The position numbers and the translations under genes are program-made. 64,000 nucleotides of DNA from Neoechinorhynchus agilis. Its lineage: Eukaryota; Acanthocephala. The DNA lies in NCBI GenBank assembly GCA_051530055.1, contig CM121342.1:5394001-5458000 (forward strand). Reading direction: 5' to 3'. Below, piece by piece: positions 11,076 to 23,770 of this stretch (position 1 is the stretch's first letter; the number at the start of each line of letters is the position of its first letter). The notes under the pieces were generated by a model. The model searched no databases and was not told the origin of the DNA. It saw nothing but the letters and a program-made list of their open reading frames with translations.

Positions 11076-12896
11076 ATGAAAATTCGACTGGTTCGAATTC
11101 TTGCGACTGTTTCAGCAGGAATTTGTTCGGCTTGTTACTATATGTGGAAAATCGAAAGTCCCTCAGGAATCGATGTCTATTATCGGATCGAGCCTCTTGA
11201 GCAACCATCATTGCCACAATGTTTAGCCTACCAAAAGACTGTTTTGTGCTGCTTACTCAATGACTTTAACTGTATCAAAAACGGCGTTAATCTGCTCGGA
11301 AGCGATATTCATAGGAGGCTCATTTCATATAGACTCACTCCCGCCGTAAGTGCGATTCTCGCCTTGGATTCCGAGGACCATTCCGATGTCTTGTATGACG
11401 GCATTCCACTGACCAAGCCAGCAGCACTTGATGCGATGATGCAGTTATGGTCCATTGCTGGCGAGCATTGGCCAATAATGATTTCCGATCACGAAGCCGC
11501 CTCTGATTATCGACATGACTGGTCTAAACTAGGAGATCCCAGGGGGTGAGAGGGAACTTTTAGTGAAAATTACTGGCAGAACTGCGAATAATTTGCCTCA
11601 GAAGGTTCGACCATTTCGTTTCCAACGAGGGACTCCAGCTACTTCGGACGTCGGTTCTAAATAATCCCCAACTCGTTCTTCAAACCATTCAATCATGTAT
11701 CGATCCAATATGTATGTCTGAGCAGACCAGTGATTTACTTGGCATCATTCATCATGCCGGTTGGCTGAAAATACTCGCAAAGGCTCACAAATCCAATGAT
11801 ATTAAACAATGACCTGATCTCCGGAAACGGGTTTTTGAGGATCATTTCCGGTGGAATTCCATGTTTTCTTAATCCATTTTCCACACAAGGGCCGAAAATG
11901 TGTCCAATAATTTTAAGCTCGTGTCTTTCCCGAAAAAAAGAAGGTCAAAGCATCAACGGTTTTTGTAGTAACTTTATATGTTAAACCTCTGTTCTCACTA
12001 TGAAATGTGTGAAAAAGATCAGTTCTACTAGAACATCCATGTTGTCCCGCCGGTGTATTGTAAACCTTTTGACCGACGCACGATACGGTCCAAACGTTTA
12101 TCCAGTCAGCGGACCCAACAATGACCGCGCCCTCGATATCGTTTTCATTCACGGATTCAATGGAAGCGCATTCTTTACATGGCGACAACAAGGGTTCCTT
12201 CACCACCACGAGACTCCGAACTTCACGTTTTGCTGGCCACGAGATTGGCTCGCCACTGATTTGAAATCCACAAGCGTTCGGATACTTATGATCGACTATG
12301 ATAGTGATTGGTCTTACGACACTATTCACAGCGCAGTTCGTGAACAATTGATCACTGCTGGTATTGGCGAACGCCCCTTGATTCTCGTGGGACACTCAAT
12401 GGGTGGAATAATCGCTAAGCGATTGATTTGTGAGGAAACCAAGATCGCCAATGTCACAAAGGCCATTGTGTTCTACAGTGTTCCTCACCTTGGAACAGAT
12501 CATCTAATGCAAAAGTCTAGAGTATCGCCACAGAACTTAAGAAAGCTCTCGTCCAATAATCCCTACCTGTCTAACCTTCATAATCGATTCATCAATTGCG
12601 TACTCAGTCGATCTATTGAATTTCTCAGCTTTTGTGAACTGTTGCCCATGAATGGGTTCGCAGGAACTATGCTAGGAAATGCACCCGTGGTCACTGTTAC
12701 TGATGCAGATATCGGGATTGGACGATTCATAACCTCACAGAAAACACACGTTAATATATGCAAGTTTGAAGACCGAAAGTGCTCGGATTACCTGGAGATG
12801 GTGGGTCTTGTGAATGATATCATCGAAAATCTCGATGAGAAGGACACAAAGCGCTACGAGTGTTTTTTTCCCGACTTCTTTTGTCCTTTTCAATGA
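11076..12896 (+). CDS. SERAC1-like protein (alpha/beta hydrolase, phosphatidylglycerol remodelling)
   Basis: SERAC1 acts at the mitochondria-ER interface in phosphatidylglycerol/cholesterol handling. Exon 1 (from ATG 11076 to about 11546) has an N-terminal membrane segment (ILATVSAGICSACYYMW). Exon 2 starts at about 11602 (RFDHFVSNEGLQLLRTS, LVLQTIQSC), an ARM-like helical part. The last exon, inside 12000-12896, holds the lipase domain: IVFIHGFNGSAFFTWRQQ, CWPRDWLA, the serine elbow LVGHSMGGIIAKR and SVPHLGTDH. The catalytic Ser lies in GHSMGG. The junction between exon 2 and the last exon (about 11730-12030) could not be fixed; gtatgt at 11711 is one possible donor. The family call is firm and the exon model is approximate. 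Confidence 0.82.
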
Positions 12897-13240
12897 AGCG
12901 TGATTTCTAAAACGTTGAATACGAAAAAAATCAGTGGAAAAGGGCAATTTTTTGTGGTTTTTCACTTCACAACGTTCAAAAATTATGAACCCCTAATATA
13001 GAACGCTAACTCACTGACACTCAAGACGTTTCCACGAAAAATAGAAACACCTCATACGATTCTCTATTTTAATCTCAGAGACGTGTACAAAAGAAATGGC
13101 TGTGTTTTTAATGTACAAAATACGGAATCGTACAAAAGTATCACACACACACAGATTTGAGTACTTTTTATTTTTCAAGATCTCTAAGCGTCGCTGTAGG
13201 CGTTTTCATCGTGTAACCTCCCACGGCAAAACTAAAAGTT
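12897..13240. other. Spacer between SERAC1-like gene and 242-bp array
   Basis: No gene or RNA is recognised. It contains a short cacacacaca run near 13143. Confidence 0.4.
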
Positions 13241-14736
13241 GAGATGATGGTAACGATTGAAGGTTGCAGCCATCGCCCGAGTCCATGTTTCCGTTGATTC
13301 TGGATCATCGTTGAGGATCCAGAAAAGTGCCGCCTGGAAACGGAAGCGAAAACGAACCCCCTTCAAAATCCCCTGAGCGACCGCTGGATATCTCGGATTC
13401 GCCAAGTCTTTTCGACCTGATCGCGTGATCTCGGATCCGATTCCTTGGAGATCCACATTGTCCATGGCAAAAACTAAAAGTTGAGATGATGGCAACGATT
13501 GAAGGTTGCAGCCATCGCCCAAGTTCAAGTCTCCGTTGATTCTGGATCGCCGTCGAGGATCCAGAAAAGTGCCTCCGGGCAACGGTCGCGAAAACGAACC
13601 CCCTTCAAAATCCCCTGAGCGACCGCTGGATATCTCGGATTCGCCAAGTCTTTTCGACCTGATCGCGTGATCCCGGATCCGATTCCTTGGAGATCCACAT
13701 TGTCCATGGCAAAAACTAAAAGTTGAGATGATGGCAACGATTGAAGGTTGCAGCCATCGCCCGAGTCCATGTTTCCGTTGATTCTGGATCACCGTTGAGG
13801 ATCCAGAAAAGTGCCGCCTGGAAACGGAAGCGAAAACGAACCCCCTTCAAAATCCCCTGAGCGACCGCTGGATATCTCGGATTCGCCAAGTCTTTTCGAC
13901 CTGATCGCGTGATCTCGGATCCGATTCCTTGGAGATCCACATTGTCCATGGCAAAAACTAAAAGTTGAGATGATGGCAACGATTGAAGGTTGCAGCCATC
14001 GCCCAAGTCCATGTTTCCGTTGATTCTGGATCACCGTTGAGGATCCAGAAAAGTGCCTCCGGGCAACGGTCGCGAAAACGAACCCCCTTCAAAATCCCCT
14101 GAGCGACCGCTGGATATCTCGGATTCGCCAAGTCTTTTCGACCTGATCGCGTGATCTCGGATCCGATTCCTTGGAGATCCACATTGTCCATGGCAAAAAC
14201 TAAAAGTTGAGATGATGGCAACGATTGAAGGTTGCAGCCATCGCCCAAGTCCAAGTCTCCGTTGATTCTGGATCACCGTTGAGGATCCAGAAAAGTGCCT
14301 CCGGGCAACGGTCGCGAAAACGAACCCCCTTCAAAGTCCCCTGAGCGACCGCTGGATATCTCGGATTCGTCAAGTCTTTTCGACCTGATCGCGTGATCTC
14401 GGATCCGATTCCTTGGAGATCCACATTGTCCATGGCAAAAACTAAAAGTTGAGATGATGGCAAGAATTGAAGGTTGCAGCCATCGCCCAAGTCCAAGTCT
14501 ACGTTGATTCTGGATCACCGTTGAGGATCCAGAAAAGTGCCGCCTGGAAACGGTAGCGAAAACGAACCTTCTTCAAAGTCCCCTGAGCGACCGTAGGATA
14601 TCTCGGATTCGTCTAGTTTTTTCAGCTATCTCGGATTCGTGAAGTCTTTTCGACCTGATCGCTTGATCTCGGATCCGATTCCTTGGAGATCCACATTGTC
14701 CATGGCAAAAACTAAAAGTTGAGATGATGGCGACAA
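13241..14736. repeat. Tandem array, ~242-bp unit, about 6 copies
   Basis: The marker gagatgatgg recurs at 13241, 13483, 13725 and on, giving a 242-base period. Copies differ by few substitutions, in two main variants (cctggaaacgg versus tccgggcaacgg), so the array is young. The last copy is damaged, with an internal duplication at about 14590-14660. Minus-strand open frames repeat the same peptide, but the period is not a multiple of three, so they are not read as genes. Confidence 0.95.
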
Positions 14737-14866
14737 TTATGCTTCCGTTGATTCCCGATAGGGACGGTGATTCTTGGTTTTATTGTGTTTGCGACTCGAT
14801 GATCTTTGGAGTAAGAAAGAATGCATAAAAGACGAGCGTATTGAAAAGCATTTGGTTCAATCACTG

Positions 14867-15346
14867 ATGCCTTCGTCGATTCAATTGGCATTGAAGAATC
14901 GTGTTTACATTGAAGGGCTTCCGCGACGTACAACTGAACGTTGTCTGATTGAACTTTTTAAAGAGTTTGGTGATGTGGATTCGGTTGATCTTCGTCCGAG
15001 GACATCGGATCTGAAGAATGCGGTGATCACGTTCGTTAGTGAGAAATCCGCTTCGAAGGTCCTAAATTCTAATCCGTTTATGGTTGGTGGCGTTAAGGTT
15101 GTTGTTCGAAACCATCCCGGACGGGACGAAGAAGACGTTTCGGAATATTCCGATATCACGGTCGAGGAGGAGGATCTGGTTCAATGGGAAATGATTTCGA
15201 AAAAGAATGCCGAGCACGATCCATCGGGACGTGCAATGAAGTTTGAAAGGCTAAAATTGCTGAACATTGAGTGCATTGATAAGTACAAGAAGGTTATCAC
15301 TACCGGTCGTATGCTTCAAGATTTTCTTGCTAGACATTTTCTATGA
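14867..15346 (+). CDS. RRM-domain protein
   Basis: The reading frame is open from 14774, but the first ATG is at 14867 (MPSSIQLAL), giving 159 residues. An RNA recognition motif starts almost at once: RNP2 is VYIEGLP and RNP1 is the degenerate NAVITFVSEKSA. The spacing beta1-alpha1-beta2-beta3 is normal. The region after the RRM is acidic (DEEDVSEY, TVEEEDLVQW) and unrecognised. The gene begins only about 130 bases after the satellite array, so an upstream exon may have been lost or hidden. The RRM is reliable; the product name is not known. Confidence 0.68.
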   Translation: MPSSIQLALKNRVYIEGLPRRTTERCLIELFKEFGDVDSVDLRPRTSDLKNAVITFVSEKSASKVLNSNPFMVGGVKVVVRNHPGRDEEDVSEYSDITVEEEDLVQWEMISKKNAEHDPSGRAMKFERLKLLNIECIDKYKKVITTGRMLQDFLARHFL

Positions 15347-17440
15347 TAGATCGATCAATCGTTGTTATTTTGCCGATTGCTGGGATTGGGTTTTTTGGCT
15401 GATTTGGGACGCGGAACATTCACGGCCGTACATAGAAAGAAAAAAGGTAGCGTTACAATTGAACAAACGAATTTTGAGCCAAAGAAGCGGCGATTCGTAC
15501 AAGGGTAGATTTTAATTTTGCAATATTGATTTATTTTGTCGCTTTTTTTAGCAGATTTGGGAATTCAAATTGAATTAGACGCTTTCAAAATCAAAAGAAA
15601 TTTACAGAATCCTGACTAATTGGATGAGCCTTTTATTACCAAATCCAGAATCGACTTTTTAACCGTCGTTGGCTTCTGTGTTTGTGTGAGCGATCCCGAT
15701 TCAATAATGTTTTTATCCATCATTTGTGGTTTTCTGCTGCTTAGAAGTTAAAATGATTTTTTGTCGAAGAGCACCAATGACCGACTATTATCCGAATTAG
15801 TTTGAAAGTTATTAGCGCTCACTCGATTCTCTTACTGTGTTCTAGATCAAAGGCAACGTGAACTTTTAATTATGTCTATTGAATGCTTCATTGGTTCTAG
15901 TTATTACATTTCAACGAATCAGAAAACAAGAAGAACACTTATATTGCACACCTACAACGAAACGTAAATTTCAACAATTCCGTCTTATTTGCGCGAATTC
16001 ACGGGCAGATTAAGTGTCACAAAGGAGATTTTACTAGACGCTTTCCGTCTCGTCATTGCTCTTATTTCAGCCTTCTAACGAAAATAAGAATCATTTCGTT
16101 AAAGTCTTTTTTCTCTCGCCATTCTCCTTGAACGATAATGATTTTTATGAAATTTTCCTCAATAGCAAAAGGCCAAGGAAATAGAAGTTTATCATCGTTT
16201 TGGCATATTGGGACTAAATAATAAAATCTAAAATTGGTTGTCACATTTTAGAAGACAGTTAAGAGGGCCCTGTTTTTTAGCAATCATTGATCAATGAGCA
16301 TTAATTTCATCGGATTCAAGTTTAAAATTATAAAAGTTTTCTAAGGTCCGTTTTTTGCCGAAATGTTCTTTAGGTTTGAAGGTGAAGTCGCTAATGAAAA
16401 AAAAATCGCAGTGGTGAGTTCTCCAGCATTGAAGTTCTCATATCGCAATTTAGTTTCAGCACTTGGAAACGCTTATTCGTTTATTCGGCAAAAAGACCTT
16501 AAACGCCACCACAAACGTTCATTTTGTGTTCAAGAAACGAAGCCGAGTGTCTTTTGTAGAATGAACCACAAAACTGAGTCAAATTCGTGAAAAAAGCAAT
16601 GAAATCCCGATCAATACTGTAGAGATCAGAGAAACCGTCATTGTCTCATGGTAACAAACGGAAGAAGGAAACGTCCACGACAAACGTACAAACTCGAGTC
16701 TTGGGTTCATTTTTTACTTTACATTGAGCGATCGATCATTTCGTAAGTTCGTCAATATTCGTTCATTTCATCGGGAGCGATTTGAGAGATTGATTTTTTG
16801 TGTCCTAAATCTGCGACTGAGATATTCCGCGATTAATCATCATTGTTTACAATTAGAACGGCTTTAAGGATTTTAGTAAAGTTGAAAAGATAATTGATTG
16901 TTATTTGTTGATAGGAGAGAGATAAATGAACTTAAGAATTTATTGGATATTTCGATCCACTATCTCGGATCTTCTTCAGCGATTGCTTGTAAGTTTTTAA
17001 ATATTCGAGTTAATGAAAGTAAATCGCTTTTCAGCCGAATGCATCTTTTTCATTTGATAAGGTTTGTCCATAGATAAGTTTATGAGTAAATTTTGTTTGA
17101 TGATATAAAGAGATTAATTTCTTTTCAGACAATATTTCTTCCTTTACGTGGACTTGAAGTTCCCAAGGGCGAAATATTGTGTGAAAAGGAACGAATAATC
17201 TCTTTATATCCCTAATCATCTTTTACGTGAGACTTCAGAAACCTTGAAACGGTCAAGGTGGGCTTCGATTTGGGTTCTGACTTTCACCCGAGTTTCTCAA
17301 TATAATCCATTGAATCCTCCTTGAAGAAATAGTACAAAAGTGACCATTTATTAACCGATTGATCGGTGTTCGTCTGGTCAATTCGCTCTTCGATTTTTTT
17401 CTGGGCCCATAATCATCGTAGTCTAATCGATCAAGTCGTT
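15347..17440. other. Intergenic region with one dispersed repeat
   Basis: No gene is supported. The segment at about 16880-17000 is a reverse-oriented copy of the repeat found at 58500-58620. Confidence 0.5.
16946..16979 (-). ncRNA. Hammerhead-like core in a dispersed repeat
   Basis: On the minus strand: CTGAAGA, an extra A, a stem GATCC/GGATC, then GAAATATC. The core letters match C3-U-G-A-N-G-A-9 and G12-A-A-14 of the hammerhead ribozyme. The flanking stem I pairs poorly and an extra A follows A9. Probably a relic; self-cleavage is not shown. Confidence 0.3.
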
Positions 17441-17447
17441 TTTGCAG
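17439..17447 (+). promoter_or_regulatory. Probable spliced-leader acceptor of the IMPDH gene
   Basis: The stretch tttttgcag ends six bases before the ATG at 17454, with no identifiable upstream coding exon. This is typical of a trans-splice acceptor. Similar sites precede STRIP (ttcag|ATG), RNMT (tatag|ATG), the flippase (ttcag|ATG), PI synthase (tttag|ATG), NDUFV2 (tatag|ATG) and PEBP (tttag|ATG). A 5' UTR cis-intron is the alternative. Confidence 0.55.
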
Positions 17448-17453
17448 ATCAAA

Positions 17454-18971
17454 ATGTCATTTAAAGCCGACGGTTTGTCTCTTTTCGAACTGTTTGTTCC
17501 AGGAGAAGGCATTACGTACAACGACATAATAATCCTTCCTGGATACATTGATTTTGAAAGCAGTGCAGTTGATTTGACATCTCGTCTAACAAAGAAGATT
17601 TCACTTAAAACGCCGTTAGTGAGTTCACCGATGGACACTGTAACGGAATCAATGATGGCGATCAAGATGGCATTGAATGGCGGCATCGGAGTAATCCACA
17701 ACAATTGCACCATCGATTACCAAGCTGCTGAAGTTAATCGCGTCAAACGGTTTGAGCATGGCTTCATTTTTGATCCGGTCGTTTTCACCCCGGATAGAAC
17801 AGTAGCCGACGTGTTAGAGGTCAAACGAAAATTCGGGTTCAGTGGAATCCCCGTTACGGACACTGGATCCATCGGAGGTCGTCTCAGAGGTCTCATTACC
17901 TCACGCGACATTGATTTCCTCGATGAATCCGATTTCTCTAGTCCCGTTTCGAAATTCATGACGCCCTTTACCGAACTTGTGACCGCTAATTCATCTGTTT
18001 CGTTAAAAGAAGCATTTGAACTGCTGGCTAAATCAAGGAAAGGAAAGCTTCCTATTATCGGCCCGAATAGTAACCTCGTTGCTCTTATAGCAAGGTCGGA
18101 CGTTGAACGAAAAAAAGAATACCCGTTAGCGTCCGTGGATTCTAAGAAGCAATTGATGGTTGGTGCCGCCGTAAGTACACGAGTCTCGGACTTTGTTCGA
18201 GTGGACGCCTTGTTAGCACGGAACGTTGATTTTATTGTGGTCGATTCGAGTCAAGGTAACAGTTCGTATCAAATGGAAATGATAAAGTACATAAAGCGAA
18301 CAAGGCCTGAATGCCAAGTTGTCGGGGGTAATGTGGTCACTCGCGTCCAAGCTGAAAATCTTATAAAGGCTGGAGTGGACGCTCTTCGTGTTGGAATGGG
18401 AAGTGGATCAATTTGCATCACTCAGGAAGTAATGGCAGTTGGACGCGCTCAAGGTTCAGCCATTTTCGCAGTAAAACAAGCTGCTGGAGATGTTCCTGTC
18501 ATTGCGGACGGTGGGATTTCATCGGCAGGTCATTTGAGCAAAGCTCTTGCTCTTGGTGCTGATTGTGTTATGATGGGATCAATGTTGGCCGGCACGACTG
18601 AATCACCCGGTGAGTATTTCTATCAGGACGGACTGAGACTAAAGAAGTACCGCGGAATGGGGTCTTTGGAAGCAATGGCAAAGCTAAAAGGCGATGGAGC
18701 ATCGGCTCGGTACTTGTATGAAACGGACGAGAAGGTGGCTGTGGCTCAAGGCGTCTCAGGTGCCGTTTCTGATAAAGGGTCCGTCGGTCGCTATTTGGCC
18801 TACTTGACCTCCAGTTTGCAGAAAAGTATGCAGGACATTGGCGTAAAGTCCTTAAAGGAACTTCACGAGAAAGTCGCAACCGGTGAGATTAGATTTGAAC
18901 GAAGAAGCTTATCAGCTCTTCAAGAAGGAAACATTCATAGTCTTCATAGCTTTGAAAAACGCTTATTCTAG
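17454..18971 (+). CDS. Inosine-5'-monophosphate dehydrogenase
   Basis: IMPDH catalyses the NAD-dependent oxidation of IMP to XMP, the committed step of guanine nucleotide synthesis. It is a single-exon ORF of 505 residues, the normal length (human about 514). It has the conserved start [35 protein letters not shown], and a Bateman module with two CBS motifs (about residues 110-230). The catalytic loop [13 protein letters not shown] has the nucleophile Cys at about residue 321. It also has IADGGI, the flap/active-site [14 protein letters not shown], and the C-terminus HSFEKRLF. The ATG at 17454 (MSFKADG) follows a splice acceptor. The lack of any intron is notable beside the intron-rich STRIP gene downstream. 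Confidence 0.97.
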   Translation: MSFKADGLSLFELFVPGEGITYNDIIILPGYIDFESSAVDLTSRLTKKISLKTPLVSSPMDTVTESMMAIKMALNGGIGVIHNNCTIDYQAAEVNRVKRFEHGFIFDPVVFTPDRTVADVLEVKRKFGFSGIPVTDTGSIGGRLRGLITSRDIDFLDESDFSSPVSKFMTPFTELVTANSSVSLKEAFELLAKSRKGKLPIIGPNSNLVALIARSDVERKKEYPLASVDSKKQLMVGAAVSTRVSDFVRVDALLARNVDFIVVDSSQGNSSYQMEMIKYIKRTRPECQVVGGNVVTRVQAENLIKAGVDALRVGMGSGSICITQEVMAVGRAQGSAIFAVKQAAGDVPVIADGGISSAGHLSKALALGADCVMMGSMLAGTTESPGEYFYQDGLRLKKYRGMGSLEAMAKLKGDGASARYLYETDEKVAVAQGVSGAVSDKGSVGRYLAYLTSSLQKSMQDIGVKSLKELHEKVATGEIRFERRSLSALQEGNIHSLHSFEKRLF

Positions 18972-19214
18972 CGTACGCGTGTGGTTGGCGTCGAAATATT
19001 GTTGTTTTTTGTCGCATGCCACCGGTCGTTGTTTTTTTGTGATCCTTCGATTAGACTAAAGCTTTATTCGTTAGTTCTTTATTGACCTTTTATGGGCCGA
19101 AGAATCGGGATTTGGGTTTTTCTGAAAAGAAACAAGGACGCAAAGTTTTAAAAATTTATCCTATCCACTCAAAAAAAAAGATGGGACTCATTTATTTTAA
19201 ATTTGTCCTTCAGA

Positions 19215-22200
19215 TGAGTATCACCGATGAGGAATTCAACGGTACATTGTTCTATCGCCACAGCAGCCCGGATTCGAGCGTTGTATCGAAGTCACCAAGT
19301 CACCTAAACTTCATTTACGACGACACGGACAGATTTGAATTTGAACTCATAGGTACGATGTTGCTCATGCGACTTATAATAAAAAAATAGATATCTACGC
19401 ATATGGAGAATACGAGAAACTTTCAATTGACGCTCAGACGTGCTTCTTTAAACGATTATCAAAAGGTTCGTCTCATTTTTTCGATCCGGCTGATATATTT
19501 CTAACCTATCAAAGACAGTGGAAATATTGTATCCTGGTCCTTCGTTGAGTACGATGATAAAGTCGATATTGCCAAATATCTGATCGATGGTCTCACAGGC
19601 AATCAAAACGATTTCTATGAATGTATACGGGCGCTTTTGTTCCTTATTCATGGTAATTTTTGATTTTCAATTGTATCACAAAGGACTCATGTTTTTTATT
19701 TGAAGGCGGAAATTTTCAGGACATTAGAAGATTGATGATTGAATGCTCACGTGAAAACGCGCTCATTTTATATCGATGTGGAATCATTAAAATATTAACT
19801 CATAAACTAAACCAATTTAACCAGTTTGCTCCGATTTTGTTTGAAAAACTATTATAACTTTTATGTTCAGGAAAATCGAGGCTGCCGACGATGCACAAGC
19901 AGAAGTTGAAGATCTAAAGTAGGTGATAGATCCGTTCTTTTAAGAACTAAAGACGTTTTGGCTTTAACTTGCTTTTTTTCTGGAATTTCACAGCAAAGCA
20001 AGCAGTGATCATTGGAGCTTCTTTTAAAATTATCATTCTTCGCCAAAGAATCGTCCGCATAAATACTAATATATCTTAGAAATACGTCTGAGATACTGGA
20101 GAGTCGTTTATCGCCCATTTTCTAAGGTCCGAAATCATGTTCTGAGAAATTTAACCAAGTCAGCCTTGGAGATAAATCACGAATCTTCTTGGACTAAATG
20201 ATCACCACTTTACGCTTTTAGCGAAACCGTAATTCTGTTCCATTCAATTCTTGAGCTTATCCGAACTAGCGAGATCAATGATGCAGAAAAGGAATTAATA
20301 AAGAAGCAATTGATCAGCATCTCAAATGGAGAGAAGAAATGGTTGACATCGATAACCATTAACATCGCGAGCCAATTAATCTTCAAACATGTCAGCCCGA
20401 ATTTCTTGGCTTCAAAGCTAATAATGCTATCGTGGAAAATGTTGATATTTACACTGGGTGGAATGCAGAAGATTATGGAGACGAGAACTCAAGAGAGGAT
20501 TAAATACAACTTACCAGGACCGCCGAATAGGGAAAATCCGGAAAATTCGATCGCGATTATGAGGAAATTTTGTGATTGCATTGATTTGATCGAAGCCATG
20601 TCAAGTGGAGATGGTAATGATTATTGTATTCCTGCTGACAATAGGCGATGCAAGCGGGTAATTCTTTTTTTTATTCTCTTATATTAATGCGAGCGAAAAA
20701 AAGTCAAAGGTAGGGATTGACACCATAATCTCGGAAATGAACAAACGCGATTCAAACAGATCGGTTATGATGGTCGATAATAAATTCCCATGGAAAGCGA
20801 AATGCACGTAAGTTCCGTATTTTAAAAAAATTGTTTTTAAAGTATTTAAATGAGGCGACAAACAATTCTTGATTATCTGAACGAAAATCGCAAACGATAC
20901 TTGGGATTTTGTTTCCCCGACGACGATGGAAGCGTGATTGGCTTACCGCCAAGTGTTAAGCACAGCTATGAGATAATGAAAGCATTCCTTTATGTGCCTC
21001 TATCGCAGCAGCAGATCACATCGAGTGACCTAGCCAATCAATGCCCTCTTACGTGTTCTACTGCGAATTCGACAATTGAGGAAGATTCACTTGAAATGTT
21101 CTATAGAGACATTCTTCTCCTCTTACCTTTCCATATCGTAAGTTCCTTTTTCGTTTGAAAGAACTTTGCTACCTCCGCATCAAAAACAGGAGCAACTAAG
21201 TGAGCAATTCGGACTGTACACGTCAAGCAAAACAATCGAATCAATATATTCCCAACACTCTAATCTTCTTTACATTGAAAGACATGGTGCTACAGTTTGT
21301 CTTTTTTCTGCATTTAATGCTCCTTTCACAACTGCGCTTTAGGAAGCTTTAGTTTCTTTGAAAGCAATCACTGGATTTATTATACTTTTTCTGAAGCATC
21401 TAAAAGTCAATCATATTTATCAGGTCTAGAAACGATAAATCAATTTATTGGTGAAGAGAAATTACATCACTTTTCCGTAGTCGACCGGGTTTTTCCTATG
21501 ATTCCAACGCTCTATAGATATTTTTCTGTCCTTCCTTTATTGTAAAACGTTTAGTTTGAGTTTGTGTGCCAACAATTTCCAACCTCTGGATTTCTGGACA
21601 AGATACTTACTTTTTTCACGAAGGATATTGTTTCTCACATACAGTACGTCGCTGCTCGTGCTAAGCCCCGTGAACGTCTTTCATCCACAGGACTTGTCAA
21701 AAGTCTTCATGACGTGAGTTGATCGCTTCGTGATTTTTTCGTTATATCTTATAGCCGATTGATAACTTCCAAATGGACCGGTCGTGGTGTGCCGTATTTA
21801 TCATAGTGAACATTCTTCGAATCACGAACAAACTCGGCAAGGGATCGCATTCACGTTCGGGGCTCATATACTCCAGCAACTTCATGAAAAGTCTCAGAAA
21901 AATGTTCAATAAACAAGATTCGATTGACGGCGAGGACGTATTCGAGTGTACGTTTGTATTGAATTCTCCGACGTTCACAAACATACGCTCATTAGTAAAA
22001 CCGCTTTATTCTGCACGGCATTGTCCTCTGGTCCAATACTACAATATAAAACTAGTAAAAATTCTGAGTCGGTATTGTAGTCGACAATGGAGGAAAGTCA
22101 ACATGTACCGTTTTCCTATAATGTATCACATGGTCCGTCATCGATTTAATGACGATTGGGCCTACTCCATTTGCACTGGCGTGATCGATCCCGACGAGGA

Positions 22201-22507
22201 AATGGCACAAGATTTGAAAATTTCAAAGAAAGTCTACGAGTTCCACATGCGCCGGTACCTTTCAATGACTGAGAAATACCTTACTAATGAGCCAAATGTG
22301 GATCCGAAACATTTATGGATGAACTTGTCAGATATAAGGAAAATTATGGATGGTATTAATGAGCGCAATTCACGAGCTGAAAGAGATAACTTGCCCACTT
22401 GGTTTCTTGAGAATGTGCACCATTGGGTGCAACGAGAAGTAATCGATTCGAATATTAATTGGGATGAAGTGCTTGATTCCGATGGAGGCACTGTGAAGTT
22501 GATTTAA
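19215..22507 (+). CDS. STRIP (FAM40 / Far11) STRIPAK complex scaffold
   Basis: STRIP1/2 scaffolds the striatin-PP2A phosphatase-kinase complex that restrains Hippo-type kinases. About 12 exons can be traced with consistent phases. The first is 19215-19352 (MSITDEEF... ending FELI), followed by DIYAYGEYEKL, the N1221 part (FVEYDDKVDIAKYL, RRLMIECSREN), 20220-20656 (LIMLSWKMLIFTLGGMQKI), FPWKAKC and 20867-21138 (YLNENRKRYLGFCFP). It ends with FLKHLKVNHIYQ, FEFVCQQF and the last exon 21752-22507 (SRQWRKVNMYRF, VRHRFNDDWAY, WVQREVIDSNINWDEVL). These blocks follow human STRIP1 in order. Introns are mostly 45-65 bases. The ATG sits directly on a splice acceptor, 243 bases after IMPDH. Some middle junctions are approximate. 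Confidence 0.88.
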
Positions 22508-23119
22508 GTAAAGCAACTGCTTCTTTTACATCGGCATAAGTAACGACTAATTTGCGACAATCATTTCGTCGAATTTGTATCTACAATATTATTATTTAAG
22601 CCAGTTTTGCCGAATTTTTTACTTTTAAATCAGGCTCATGGGTGGGGTTTAGAAAGATCTCCAAACTGAAATCGGCGTTCTCTTAATCAATAAACTGTAA
22701 TCGATTGATCAGTTACAGCATTAGTGCGCTTGGTTCTTCATTTTTGGTATGGGGTTTAGAAAGATCTCCAAACTGAAATCGGCGTTCTCTTAATCAATAA
22801 ACTGGAATCGATCAATCAGTTACAGCATTGCTGCGCTTGGTTCTTCCTTTTTTAACGAAACTTTGAAATGCTTTGCTATTTTAGTTCCTTTAGATTTTTG
22901 ATAATAAAAAAATGGACGATATGATTGAAAATAGTCATTTGGTGAGCGCAAATTTGAGATGCAGTTTAGGCTGAAAGGATGCGACTTTGTTAGTGTTAAA
23001 ATTTTGACTTTGTCCGCTTTTGAAATCTATGGTAAACCCGAACCGCGGCTCCGATCGCACCCGGTTCTTGCTCTATTTGTGCAGGTAAATCGTTTTATTT
23101 TAAGAAACAAATAGTTGTC
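22508..23119. other. Intergenic region holding a tandem duplication
   Basis: Besides the duplication at 22645-22850, nothing is recognised here. Confidence 0.5.
22645..22850. repeat. ~103-bp direct duplication with internal palindrome
   Basis: Two copies begin ggggtttagaaagatctcca (near 22646 and 22750) and end near gcgcttggttcttc. They differ at a few bases. Each contains a palindromic part around aaactg(t/g)aatcgat..atcagtt. Confidence 0.85.
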
Positions 23120-23554
23120 ATGGAGAACATTGATGTTTGGGCTTTTAAACCAAATCTTAGCAAAATGATTTTGAGGTTTTTGGTTGTTTTGCAAAGTGCC
23201 AGTGTTTTTTTGATAAAAGAAACATTGGGAACCAAATCAGAGTGCCAATCTATTAAAATGTCCGATGATCTTGTGGTGTTAAAAGTTGCGCAGTACTTGG
23301 AGAGAATGAAGAGGCCGCATTTTCACGACCAAGACCATCTTTATCCGGAGACGCTGGCTAATATTTTGTATTGTGAGCTGAAGGAAAGTGTCCAGGAATA
23401 CTTTTTGAACGAAGATGAGCTCAGTGAGTTAAGAAGTGAAGATATGCGGAGCAAGCCATTCACGTATCTATCGGCGGGTGCGCTGATGTCAAACGATCTC
23501 ATCCACCAGAGAAATAGCTATCGATGGCTTCTGCTTGCATATCGCTCTCTTTAA
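23120..23554 (+). CDS. Hypothetical protein, 144 residues
   Basis: The ORF is open from ATG 23120. The first 32 residues include a hydrophobic run (MILRFLVVLQSASVFLI) that could be a signal or anchor. A second ATG (MSDDLVVLKVAQYLERM) begins an acidic, helical, charged segment. No family was recognised. Codon use looks like that of neighbouring genes, but the terminal exons may be incomplete. It may be the 5' part of the gene that follows, though no phase-compatible join was found. Confidence 0.45.
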   Translation: MENIDVWAFKPNLSKMILRFLVVLQSASVFLIKETLGTKSECQSIKMSDDLVVLKVAQYLERMKRPHFHDQDHLYPETLANILYCELKESVQEYFLNEDELSELRSEDMRSKPFTYLSAGALMSNDLIHQRNSYRWLLLAYRSL

Positions 23555-23770
23555 CGCAGGATCGGGAGATGAGAACTTGAACCAACTAAAAGAACACCAC
23601 CGAGAAAAGAAGAGAAACCCAATATTTTTTAGAACATTTCTCCATTTAGAGACATCCAATGCCATCGTAAAGAACAAACCGCGGAATTTCTAAAGTTGTC
23701 GAAACATCGTTTCAGAGTGTAATTGATGTATTTTCGAGTTAACTTTTAAAGAAATTTAACCTCCAAATCA

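Noticed and set aside
13232-14518. Series of ~81-98-codon minus-strand frames with the same peptide
   Set aside because: They come from the 242-bp satellite; the period is not a multiple of three and the frames are not connected.
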